Assembly: GCA_026388915.1 (NCBI GenBank)
Contig: JAPLIW010000245.1
Span: 1 to 10,473, forward strand
From: Deltaproteobacteria bacterium
GTDB lineage: Bacteria > Desulfobacterota > SM23-61
Direction: 5' to 3'
Length of the DNA stretch: 10,473 nucleotides
Shown here: in pieces, positions 5,186 to 10,473 of the stretch
Layout of the letters: the number at the start of each line of letters is the position of its first letter
Numbering within the stretch: the stretch's first letter is position 1
Program-made: the position numbers and the translations under genes
Notes under the pieces: model-generated
Seen by the model: only the letters and a program-made list of their open reading frames with translations
What the model was told of the DNA's origin: nothing
Databases searched by the model: none

Positions 5186-5731
5186 TTGGAAATTCTTGTT
5201 CCCCACAAGGTTTTTTTTACCAACGGCGTGGGCATGCATAAAGAAGAGCTGCGTTCCTTTGAATTGGCCCTGCGCGATGCGGGGATCGAAAAGGTGAACC
5301 TGGTCCATGTGTCCAGCATCCTGCCTCCCCGATGCCGGGTCATCTCCCGATCCCGCGGCCTGCAAACCTTGGTGTCGGGGGCCATTACCTATTGCGTTAT
5401 GGCCCGTTGCAGCAGCCCGGAGCCTCGCCGCCTCATTGCCGCCTCCGTGGGTTGCGCTATCCCCGCGGATCGATCCCTTTACGGCTACCTTAGCGAGCAT
5501 CACGCCTTTGGCCAGTCGGAAAAGGAGGCCGGGGATTTCGCCGAAGACCTGGCAGCAGCCATGCTGGCTTCCACCCTGGGGATCGAATTTGACGCCAACA
5601 AAAGCTGGGACGAGAAGAAGGAATTCTACCGCCTCAGCGACCGGATCGTCCGGACGACCAATATCACCCAGTCGGCGATCGGAAAAAACGGGTGGACCAC
5701 GGTGATCGCCGCGGCCATATTCCTGTTTTAG
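5186..5731 (+). CDS. pdaD: Pyruvoyl-dependent arginine decarboxylase (proenzyme)
   Basis: A 181-residue proenzyme of the PvlArgDC family, which converts arginine to agmatine and CO2 in the cytoplasm, the first step of agmatine-based polyamine synthesis. FTNGVGMHKEELRSFELALR (11-30) and NLVHVSSILPP (38-48) are family signatures. The self-cleaving pair is Ser43-Ser44: cleavage leaves a short beta chain and a longer alpha chain whose first residue, Ser44, becomes the pyruvoyl group. LYGYLSEHHAFGQSE (98-112) carries the conserved acidic/aromatic active-site stretch. The length is close to the archaeal enzymes (about 160-180). The start is TTG after AGGGAGG. It is packed 14 bases behind the methyltransferase-like gene. 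A histidine or other pyruvoyl decarboxylase is possible but less likely given the SSILPP context. Confidence 0.88.
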   Translation: MEILVPHKVFFTNGVGMHKEELRSFELALRDAGIEKVNLVHVSSILPPRCRVISRSRGLQTLVSGAITYCVMARCSSPEPRRLIAASVGCAIPADRSLYGYLSEHHAFGQSEKEAGDFAEDLAAAMLASTLGIEFDANKSWDEKKEFYRLSDRIVRTTNITQSAIGKNGWTTVIAAAIFLF

Positions 5732-5836
5732 CCGGCAACGGAAGTCGCATGGTAGGCAAAAGGAAATCTCAATTCGGAGCGGATCGGACGTGGCGAATGG
5801 AAATATTCTTAGGATTCAAACGCGGGGATGGTTAAG

Positions 5837-5842
5837 AAGGAG
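5837..5842 (+). promoter_or_regulatory. Ribosome-binding site that favours a TTG start for the MOSC gene
   Basis: AAGGAG lies 6 bases before TTG 5849. The alternative ATG at 5828 has only GCGGGG in front of it. MOSC proteins usually begin a few residues before the VVAVC strand, which also fits TTG. Confidence 0.5.
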
Positions 5843-5848
5843 AGGATT

Positions 5849-6310
5849 TTGAGAGCCAGGGTCGTTGCGGTCTGCCGGGGTGTTGAGAAGGGAAAGCGGA
5901 AAGAGGCCGTCATGACCGGCTTTTTTCAGAGGGGAATGGGATTGGTGGGCGACGCCCATACGGGGACAGACAAAGAGATCAGCCTCCTTCTGAATGAGAG
6001 GGTGGAAGAGCTGGCCGAGAAGACAGGCTTTTCCTTCCCCGCAGGGGCCTTCGCCGAAAATCTGCTCGTGGAAGGCTTGAAATGGGCCGAGTGCACCCCT
6101 GGCAAATGCCTCAAAGCCGGGGAAGCGGTCCTGCAAATCACCCAAATCGGCAAAGATCCCGCCATTCCCCACAGTTACAATTACTGCGGGTTTTCCCTTG
6201 TTCCCCGTTTCGGGATTTTCGCCAGGGTTATTCAAAGCGGGGTCGTCAAAACCGGGGACGAAGTGGAATGGGCCCACCCCGACGCCCTCCCGGAGGAGAA
6301 AAAGGATTGA
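5849..6310 (+). CDS. MOSC-domain protein
   Basis: A 153-residue single-domain MOSC (molybdenum cofactor sulfurase C-terminal-like) beta-barrel protein. Visible marks are RVVAVCRG (4-11), GLVGDAHTG (31-39), ISLLLNE (44-50), GAFAENLLVEG (66-76), LQITQIGK (95-102), GIFARVIQSGVVKTGDEV (122-139). MOSC domains occur in moco sulfurases and moco-dependent reductases and are thought to handle sulfur or metal-sulfur species. In the stand-alone bacterial form the segment after QIGK typically carries cysteines (ECHxxC...DC). Here it reads DPAIPHSYNYCGFSLVPR, so most are absent. The start is taken as TTG 5849; ATG 5828 would add 7 residues. It follows a 117-base gap and its stop overlaps the next gene's TTG by 4 bases. 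Confidence 0.85.
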   Translation: MRARVVAVCRGVEKGKRKEAVMTGFFQRGMGLVGDAHTGTDKEISLLLNERVEELAEKTGFSFPAGAFAENLLVEGLKWAECTPGKCLKAGEAVLQITQIGKDPAIPHSYNYCGFSLVPRFGIFARVIQSGVVKTGDEVEWAHPDALPEEKKD

Positions 6311-7329
6311 GATTCAGCCCGCTCATAAAGGATATTCTCAACAAGGCTCTTGACGGCGCCATCCTGACTCGGCAGGAGATTCTGCATATGCTTGGAATCC
6401 GCCTCCCCTCCCTTGAAGCCGGGCTGGTCATGGCTTCCGCCGATTTTTTCACCCGGGAGGCTTGCGGAGGGCGGGCGGAGGTGCACGCCCAGGTGGGATT
6501 GAATTGCTCTCCTTGCCCCAATAACTGCCTCTTCTGTTCCTTTGCCGCTTCCAACCAGGTCTTCCAGAGGGAGGAAGAGATGGCCGTCGAAGAAGCGGTC
6601 CTCCGGGCCCAAAAAGTCGAGGCGGAGGGGGCTAACGCCATATTCCTCATGGCTACGGGGGATTATCCTTTCGGGAAATTCATCGAAACCGCCCGGGAAG
6701 TGAGGGTCCGGCTTCAACCGGATACGGTCATGGTCGCCAACACCGGGGATTTCGGGTTGAAGGAAGGAAAGAGGCTGAAGGAAGCGGGATTCACGGGGAT
6801 TTATCATGCCATCCGGATGGGTGAAGGAAAAGATACGAAGATATCCCCTGAAACCCGGAAGAAGACCATCGAAGCCGCAAAGGAATCGGGGTTGTTCATA
6901 GGAACCTGCGTGGAACCGGTGGGCCCCGAGCACAGCCTTGATGAAATCGCCGAAAAGATCCTGATCACCCGGGAGATTCAGCCCTGTTACAGCGGCGCAG
7001 CCCGGAGAATTACCATTCCGCATTCCCCGTTGGAGAAATATGGAATGATCAGCGAATACCGCATGGCCTTCCTGGTAGCCGTGGTCCGCCTGGCCATGGG
7101 GAGGGAGTTGATCGGAAACTGCACCCATGAGCCCAACCTGCTGGGGGCGGCGTCCGGGGCGAACCTCTTCTGGGCCGAGGCGGGGGCGAACCCCCGGGAT
7201 ACCGAGGCGGAAACCTCCCGGGGACGCGGGTGGAATGTAAAATCCTGCATTCGGTTGTTCCGGGAAGCCGATTACGAGATGCGCAAAGGGCCTTCCGTCA
7301 TTTACAGCAAAAATCATAGAAAGACCTAA
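6307..7329 (+). CDS. BioB/HydE-like radical SAM protein
   Basis: A 340-residue radical SAM enzyme. C70-PNN-C74-LF-C77 is the CX3CX2C cluster motif, with an extra cysteine at 67. GANAIFLMATGDYPF (108-122), VANTGDFG (143-150), YHAIRMGEGKDT (166-177), GTCVEPVGPEH (199-209), SGAARRITIP (229-238), NCTHEPNLLGAASGANLFWAEAGANPRDT (271-299) are strongly patterned blocks. The last resembles the C-terminal GAN-containing barrel closure of BioB, HydE and PylB. The reaction is unknown. It is closest in style to the biotin-synthase-like class, but I see no diagnostic feature of BioB itself. TTG 6307 overlaps the MOSC stop (TTGA), with GGAGG at 6292-6296. The open frame continues upstream inside the MOSC gene, but that stretch is not protein-like. 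The overlap implies that MOSC and this enzyme are made and act together. Confidence 0.85.
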   Translation: MRFSPLIKDILNKALDGAILTRQEILHMLGIRLPSLEAGLVMASADFFTREACGGRAEVHAQVGLNCSPCPNNCLFCSFAASNQVFQREEEMAVEEAVLRAQKVEAEGANAIFLMATGDYPFGKFIETAREVRVRLQPDTVMVANTGDFGLKEGKRLKEAGFTGIYHAIRMGEGKDTKISPETRKKTIEAAKESGLFIGTCVEPVGPEHSLDEIAEKILITREIQPCYSGAARRITIPHSPLEKYGMISEYRMAFLVAVVRLAMGRELIGNCTHEPNLLGAASGANLFWAEAGANPRDTEAETSRGRGWNVKSCIRLFREADYEMRKGPSVIYSKNHRKT

Positions 7330-7373
7330 TGTGACACAGAGAAACTCAGCGCGGCAGAGCCACAGCCAAAAGA

Positions 7374-7391
7374 AAGTGCCTCAAGTGCCTT
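7374..7391 (+). repeat. Two 9-base tandem units, AAGTGCCTC and AAGTGCCTT
   Basis: Two adjacent 9-base units differ only at the last base and are followed by a third partial unit (AAGT). Noncoding. Confidence 0.55.
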
Positions 7392-7435
7392 AAGTAAAAA
7401 AATCGAGGGGTTATCTAATTTGGATCCCCATATGC

Positions 7436-7465
7436 TTAACAAGATTTAAAGAGCTTGCATATAAG
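7436..7465 (+). promoter_or_regulatory. Possible sigma-70-type promoter
   Basis: TTAACA (7436-7441), an 18-base spacer and TATAAG (7460-7465) sit in the most AT-rich patch of a GC-rich window, upstream of the FAD dehydrogenase. The match is only moderate, and the start codon is over 200 bases downstream, so this is tentative. Confidence 0.3.
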
Positions 7466-7515
7466 TATTATAGATGAACACAGAATTTATGCGAAAAGGG
7501 CCTTAAGACAACAAG

Positions 7516-7523
7516 AAAGGAGG
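7516..7523 (+). promoter_or_regulatory. Orphan Shine-Dalgarno site
   Basis: AAAGGAGG is as strong as those ahead of the Mrp-module genes. No ATG, GTG or TTG follows within a usable distance (the next bases are ACTCAAATCCAAAAGGTC, then TAA). It may be a relic left when repeat DNA was inserted in front of the FAD dehydrogenase. Confidence 0.5.
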
Positions 7524-7559
7524 ACTCAAATCCAAAAGGTCTAAAAGAAAAAAGTAGGA

Positions 7560-7575
7560 GCGCACGGCCGTACGC
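7560..7575. repeat. Palindrome GCGCACGGCCGTACGC
   Basis: The core ACGGCCGT (7564-7571) is a perfect palindrome, and GCG/CGC pair outside one mismatch. TACGCC (7571-7576) also pairs with GGCGTA (7638-7643), so the palindrome and that later site bracket the heptad array. Confidence 0.5.
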
Positions 7576-7608
7576 CCTGTTTAGGAAATTCTAATTTCAG
7601 GTTTGTTT

Positions 7609-7636
7609 CGGATTTCGATATTCGCATTTCGGATTT
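7609..7636 (+). repeat. Heptad tandem array, four units (CGGATTT type)
   Basis: CGGATTT, CGATATT, CGCATTT, CGGATTT follow each other at an exact 7-base period, with looser units (CTAATTT, CAGGTTT) just upstream at 7591-7604. Same family and orientation as the units at 146-226 and 9627-9654. Confidence 0.65.
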
Positions 7637-7693
7637 AGGCGTAGGGCTGTTTTGAAGACTCAGCTGGGAATCTCTGGAACAAAGGGGGAAGAG

Positions 7694-9160
7694 ATGAAAG
7701 TAAACGTACCCGAAAAATGGGATATGGAATACGACGTGGTCGTGGTGGGCTGGGGTTCGGCCGGGACCGCGGCGGCGGTCACGGCCCATGACCAGAGGGC
7801 GAAAGTCCTGATTCTGGAGAAGATGGCCAACGGAGGAGGAAATTCTTCCATCTGCGGCGGCAACATCATCATCCCCAAGGGAAAGGAATTCTTGGAGTAC
7901 TTGGATACCCTTTCTTTTAAAACCACGGAACGGGAGATCCTGGAGACCTTCGTGGAGGAGGCGCTGAAGAACGGGGACTGGATCCGGCAGATGGGCGCGG
8001 ACGTTCAGGTCTTCAGACCCCTGGAAGTGGCCTATCCCACGATGATCGCCGGCGCCGGCTTCCCCCACGTTCGGGGGGCGGAGAACGCGGTGAAGTACAA
8101 CATCAAGGGAACTCCGGAAGAGGGAAAGCCGTCTCAGCGGTTGTGGAAATTCCTGTCCGGCCTGGTGGCTAAACGGGGGATCCAGGTCCTGACCGCAACT
8201 CCCGCCCAGGAACTCGTTCCCAACGCCCGGGGAGAGATCGTCGGAGTCATCGCCCAAAGAGAGGGCAAAAGAATCTCCATCAAGGCCCGGCGGGGAGTCA
8301 TCCTGACCTGCGGCGGCTACGAGAACGACCCGAGGACCAAATGGGATTATCTGCCGGTCAAACCAGCCATGTTCCTGGGAACGCCAGGGAATACGGGAGA
8401 TGGGATTCGGATGGCGCAGAAAATTGGCGCAGACCTCTGGCATATGACCCGGTTGTCCTGTTTGATTGGTTTCCAGGCCCCTGAGTTTGAAGCGGCCTTC
8501 TGGGTCGCTTTTCTCAGCGAAGGGTTCATCTTCGTGGACAAATACGGCCGAAGGTTTGTCAATGAAGCCGGGATCGAAATCCACGAATATTACCAAGAGC
8601 TATCCCATTTTGATACCGAAAAAATGGAGTTCCCCCGGGTGCCCCTGTGGGCGGTCTTTGACGAACAAACCCGGCGCCGGGGTCCCCTGAGCCGGGGAAC
8701 AGCCGGCTACAACCGGGACCTTTACTCCTGGAGCCTCGACAACTCAGCGGAAATAGCGAAAGGGTGGATCCTTCAGGGGAAAACGGCAGCCGAGCTGGCG
8801 TCCAGAATATCTGCGGACCCGAAAGCGCTGGAAGAGACCATCGCCCGCTTCAACCGCCACGTGAAGGCGGGAAAAGATGAAGACTTCGGCCGGCCCAGGG
8901 AAGACCTGCGCGCTCTGGAGGCTCCCTTCTACGCCATTCAACTCTGGCCGGCGCTGATCAATACCCAGGGAGGCCCCCGGAGGGACAAGGAATCCCGGGT
9001 CCTCGACCCCGACGGGAAGCCCGTTCCCAGACTCTACGCCGCCGGCGAGCTCGGTTCGATCTGGGGGTACCTCTACCAGGGAGCCTGTAACATCGGGGAG
9101 GCCCTGGTCTTCGGGCGGATCGCGGGGAAGAACGCGGCCGCAGAGAAACCCTGGTCGTGA
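7694..9160 (+). CDS. FAD-dependent dehydrogenase/reductase of the fumarate reductase-ketosteroid dehydrogenase superfamily
   Basis: A 488-residue soluble flavoprotein with no signal peptide. The dinucleotide-binding fold VVVVGWGSAGTAAA (15-28) ends in ILEK (40-43). GGGNSSICGGNIIIP (47-61) contacts FAD. ILTCGGYENDP (203-213), GNTGDGIRMA (232-241), YGRRFVNE (284-291) and LYAAGELGSIWG...GACNIGEALVFGRIAG (448-478) complete the family pattern. Relatives include fumarate and urocanate reductases, tricarballylate dehydrogenase and 3-ketosteroid dehydrogenases. The fumarate-reductase HHTxGG histidines are replaced by LINTQGG (421-427), and the ANRLGG arginine by GACNIG, so a C4-dicarboxylate substrate is unlikely. 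ATG 7694 follows GGGGGAAGAG; an in-frame TTG at 7652 lacks a site. Its stop overlaps the CoxG-like gene. The substrate is unknown. Confidence 0.87.
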   Translation: MKVNVPEKWDMEYDVVVVGWGSAGTAAAVTAHDQRAKVLILEKMANGGGNSSICGGNIIIPKGKEFLEYLDTLSFKTTEREILETFVEEALKNGDWIRQMGADVQVFRPLEVAYPTMIAGAGFPHVRGAENAVKYNIKGTPEEGKPSQRLWKFLSGLVAKRGIQVLTATPAQELVPNARGEIVGVIAQREGKRISIKARRGVILTCGGYENDPRTKWDYLPVKPAMFLGTPGNTGDGIRMAQKIGADLWHMTRLSCLIGFQAPEFEAAFWVAFLSEGFIFVDKYGRRFVNEAGIEIHEYYQELSHFDTEKMEFPRVPLWAVFDEQTRRRGPLSRGTAGYNRDLYSWSLDNSAEIAKGWILQGKTAAELASRISADPKALEETIARFNRHVKAGKDEDFGRPREDLRALEAPFYAIQLWPALINTQGGPRRDKESRVLDPDGKPVPRLYAAGELGSIWGYLYQGACNIGEALVFGRIAGKNAAAEKPWS

Positions 9161-9618
9161 GAATTCCCATGGCCGGCACGGTTCTGGCGGAAAGAGAATT
9201 TATCGTGAATGCGACCCCGGATCGGGTCTGGCGGTTGATCGGCAAGGTCATCTTCAGCGTCCTTCCGGGAATGGAAAGCATGGAGATCCTGGACGAGAAC
9301 AACTTCCGGGCCCTGCTCCGGGTGAAGATGATGGGGTCCGAATGGGTCCTGAAGCTGAAGGGAGAGATGGTGGACATCTCTCCCCCCGAATCTTTTTCCG
9401 TAAGGCTCCTTCTTGAAGGTCTGGGGGGTCTGGTCAAAGCGGACCAGAAGGTGTCCCTGGTCATGACCCCGGTGGAAAATGGAAAGACGTCGGTGGCCTG
9501 CCGGGCGGCAGCGGAAGGCATGGGGTTTCTGCAAAGGGTCTTCCTTACCGGCCAGGCCCGGGGTTTCGCCCGGCAGACCTTTGAAGCCATAGAGAAAAGG
9601 CTGAAGGAGCTGGCCTGA
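9157..9618 (+). CDS. CoxG-like SRPBCC-fold protein
   Basis: A 153-residue protein of the START/Bet v1-like (SRPBCC) superfamily, nearest in style to the CoxG/carbon-monoxide-dehydrogenase subunit G group. The pattern is FIVNATPDRVWRLIGKVIFS (15-34), LPGMESMEILDENNFRALLRVKMMG (36-60), KLKGEMVDISPPESFSVRLL and a long closing helix (QTFEAIEKRLKEL). Such folds bind hydrophobic ligands or act as accessory/membrane-recruitment factors. CoxG members are now known far from CO oxidation. GTG 9157 overlaps the stop of the FAD dehydrogenase by 4 bases; ATG 9169 is an alternative that would drop four residues. The coupling suggests it serves the flavoprotein or the same pathway. No CO dehydrogenase genes are present. 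Confidence 0.75.
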   Translation: MRIPMAGTVLAEREFIVNATPDRVWRLIGKVIFSVLPGMESMEILDENNFRALLRVKMMGSEWVLKLKGEMVDISPPESFSVRLLLEGLGGLVKADQKVSLVMTPVENGKTSVACRAAAEGMGFLQRVFLTGQARGFARQTFEAIEKRLKELA

Positions 9619-9626
9619 CAAAAATG

Positions 9627-9654
9627 CGGAATGCGGAATTCGGAATGCGGAATT
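9627..9654 (+). repeat. Exact tandem repeat: 2 x CGGAATGCGGAATT (four heptads)
   Basis: The 14-base unit occurs twice without mismatch, and each unit is itself two heptads. It lies in the 85-base gap between the CoxG-like and MmgE/PrpD genes and is noncoding. Same family and orientation as the other heptad arrays in the window. Confidence 0.8.
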
Positions 9655-9703
9655 GACCTTGGTTTTCAGAATCTTTTGATTTTAGGCATTTAAGGAGGCA
9701 AGT

Positions 9704-10473
9704 ATGGGTGCGACTCAAATTCTGGCCGAATATGTAAACCAGACGTCCTTTTCGCAACTGCCCAAAGAGGTGATCCAGAAAACCAAAGGCATCGTCCTGG
9801 ACACGCTGGGCTGCGGAATTGCCGGATATACCCTGGCCAGCCACGAATTTAACTGGATCTTTGGCCTGGCGAAAGAGATGGGGGGAAACCCGGAAGCCAC
9901 GATTTTCCTGGAAGGGATGAAAACCTCCGCATCCCAGGCCGCCATGGTCAACGGGGCTTTGATCCACACCGTTGATTTCGATGACACCCATATGGGGTCG
10001 ATCTCCCACCTGGGTGCCTCGGTGGTCTCCTCCTCTTTGGCATTGGGAGAAAAAGTAGGGGCCGACGGGCCTGCCTTGATCACCGCGGTGGTTTTAGCCT
10101 ATGAAGTGGCCGGACGAATCGGCAAGGCTCTCATGCCATCCCATTACAAATACTGGCACCCCACCGGAACATTTGGAACCATTGCCGCGGCGGTCGCGGC
10201 CTCAAAATTGCTGAGCCTAAAGGCGGATCAGGTGGAGCAGGCCATCAGCCTGGCCGCCGACGGGGCTTCCGGCATGCGCTATTGCATCGACTTCGGAGAT
10301 TTTTCCAAAAGCCTCCATCCCGCTTTCGCGGCCCGGAACGGGATCATAGCGGCCCAGGTCATTGCCCGGGGGGCGGTGGGGCCCAAAGGGCTGCTGGAGT
10401 ACAAATCCGGTTTCTGCGAAGCTTATGCCGATGAGCCCAACATGAAATGCCTGACCGAAAACCTGGGGTCCTC
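9704..10473 (+). CDS. MmgE/PrpD family protein (3' truncated by the window)
   Basis: The first 256 residues of an MmgE/PrpD protein. The family includes 2-methylcitrate dehydratase, cis-aconitate decarboxylase and iminodisuccinate epimerase-type enzymes, all acting on polycarboxylates without an iron-sulfur cluster. Family blocks are VLDTLGCGIAG (31-41), NGALIHTVDFDDTHM (83-97), HPTGTFGTIAAAVAASKLL (152-170), and KSLHPAFAARNGIIAA (202-217), whose Lys202 and His205 lie where active-site residues are expected. Full members are about 450-500 residues, so roughly half is present. AAGGAGG (9692-9698) fixes the ATG. It follows the FAD dehydrogenase and CoxG-like genes after an 85-base gap with a repeat. 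A shared carboxylate-degrading pathway is plausible, but the substrate cannot be called. Confidence 0.9.
   Translation, partial: MGATQILAEYVNQTSFSQLPKEVIQKTKGIVLDTLGCGIAGYTLASHEFNWIFGLAKEMGGNPEATIFLEGMKTSASQAAMVNGALIHTVDFDDTHMGSISHLGASVVSSSLALGEKVGADGPALITAVVLAYEVAGRIGKALMPSHYKYWHPTGTFGTIAAAVAASKLLSLKADQVEQAISLAADGASGMRYCIDFGDFSKSLHPAFAARNGIIAAQVIARGAVGPKGLLEYKSGFCEAYADEPNMKCLTENLGS

Larger units (their letters stand above)
7330..7693. other. 364-base noncoding region with repeat remnants
   Basis: No credible gene was found. The region contains, in order: a degenerate copy of the CACAGAG-type phrase (7334-7365); a 9-base tandem repeat AAGTGCCTC/AAGTGCCTT (7374-7391); an AT-rich promoter-like patch (7436-7473); an orphan ribosome-binding site (7516-7523); a 16-base palindrome (7560-7575); and a heptad array (7609-7636). 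The large reverse-strand open frame covering part of it is a shadow: its end is repeat-derived (SEMRISKSE). Confidence 0.7.

Noticed and set aside
6082..6306. N-terminal extension of the second radical SAM protein inside the MOSC gene
   Set aside because: The reading is not protein-like, and the MOSC frame is clearly coding there. TTG 6307 has a ribosome-binding site and overlaps the MOSC stop.
6232..7317. 361-codon reverse-strand open frame opposite the radical SAM gene
   Set aside because: Antisense shadow of a GC-rich gene. The + strand product has clear radical SAM motifs and the reverse product has none.
7474..7506. 10-codon ATG ORF in the intergenic region (MNTEFMRKGP)
   Set aside because: Too short, no ribosome-binding site, and it lies in repeat-rich noncoding DNA.
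7541..8596. 351-codon reverse-strand open frame opposite the FAD dehydrogenase
   Set aside because: Antisense shadow. Its last part is translated heptad repeat, and no start signal or family motif is seen.

Overview
The window reads as chromosomal DNA of a strictly anaerobic bacterium, most likely a Desulfobacterota (deltaproteobacterial) or Syntrophia-type lineage. This is inferred from gene content: an Mrp/NBP35 ATPase beside a NifX/ORP-like protein and DUF5320 proteins, two radical SAM enzymes, an FmdB zinc ribbon, pyruvoyl-dependent arginine decarboxylase, and an FAD dehydrogenase with CoxG-like and MmgE/PrpD genes. The style of the intergenic repeats also fits. Everything convincing lies on the + strand. 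No tRNA, rRNA, CRISPR array or transposase gene was seen.

Region 1 (1-369): the last codons of an unidentified gene, then 235 noncoding bases with heptad repeats, two perfect back-to-back hairpins, a larger inverted-repeat block and a phased direct repeat just upstream of the next operon.

Region 2 (370-2963): a putative metal/iron-sulfur cofactor module. In order: an Mrp/NBP35 P-loop ATPase, a small DUF5320 protein, a Gly/Tyr/Arg-rich DUF5320-like protein with a coiled-coil tail, a NifX/ORP-fold protein with a Met/Gly linker and a similar coiled-coil tail, and a small double-CXXC zinc ribbon. Most have textbook Shine-Dalgarno sites. The last gene is bracketed by two copies of a dispersed inverted repeat.

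Region 3 (3221-7329): a tightly packed run. It holds a COG0731-type radical SAM enzyme, an FmdB zinc ribbon, a methyltransferase-like protein that lacks the SAM-binding glycine loop, pyruvoyl-dependent arginine decarboxylase (arginine to agmatine), a MOSC-domain protein and an overlapping BioB/HydE-like radical SAM enzyme. The last three genes appear to start with TTG.

Region 4 (7330-7693): 364 noncoding bases with remnants of dispersed repeats, an AT-rich promoter-like patch, a strong ribosome-binding site with no gene behind it, a palindrome and a heptad array.

Region 5 (7694-10473): a catabolic-looking set. It has an FAD-dependent dehydrogenase/reductase of the fumarate-reductase/ketosteroid-dehydrogenase superfamily, a CoxG-like SRPBCC protein overlapping it, an exact 14-bp tandem repeat, and the 5' part of an MmgE/PrpD gene that runs off the window. 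The substrate cannot be read from sequence.
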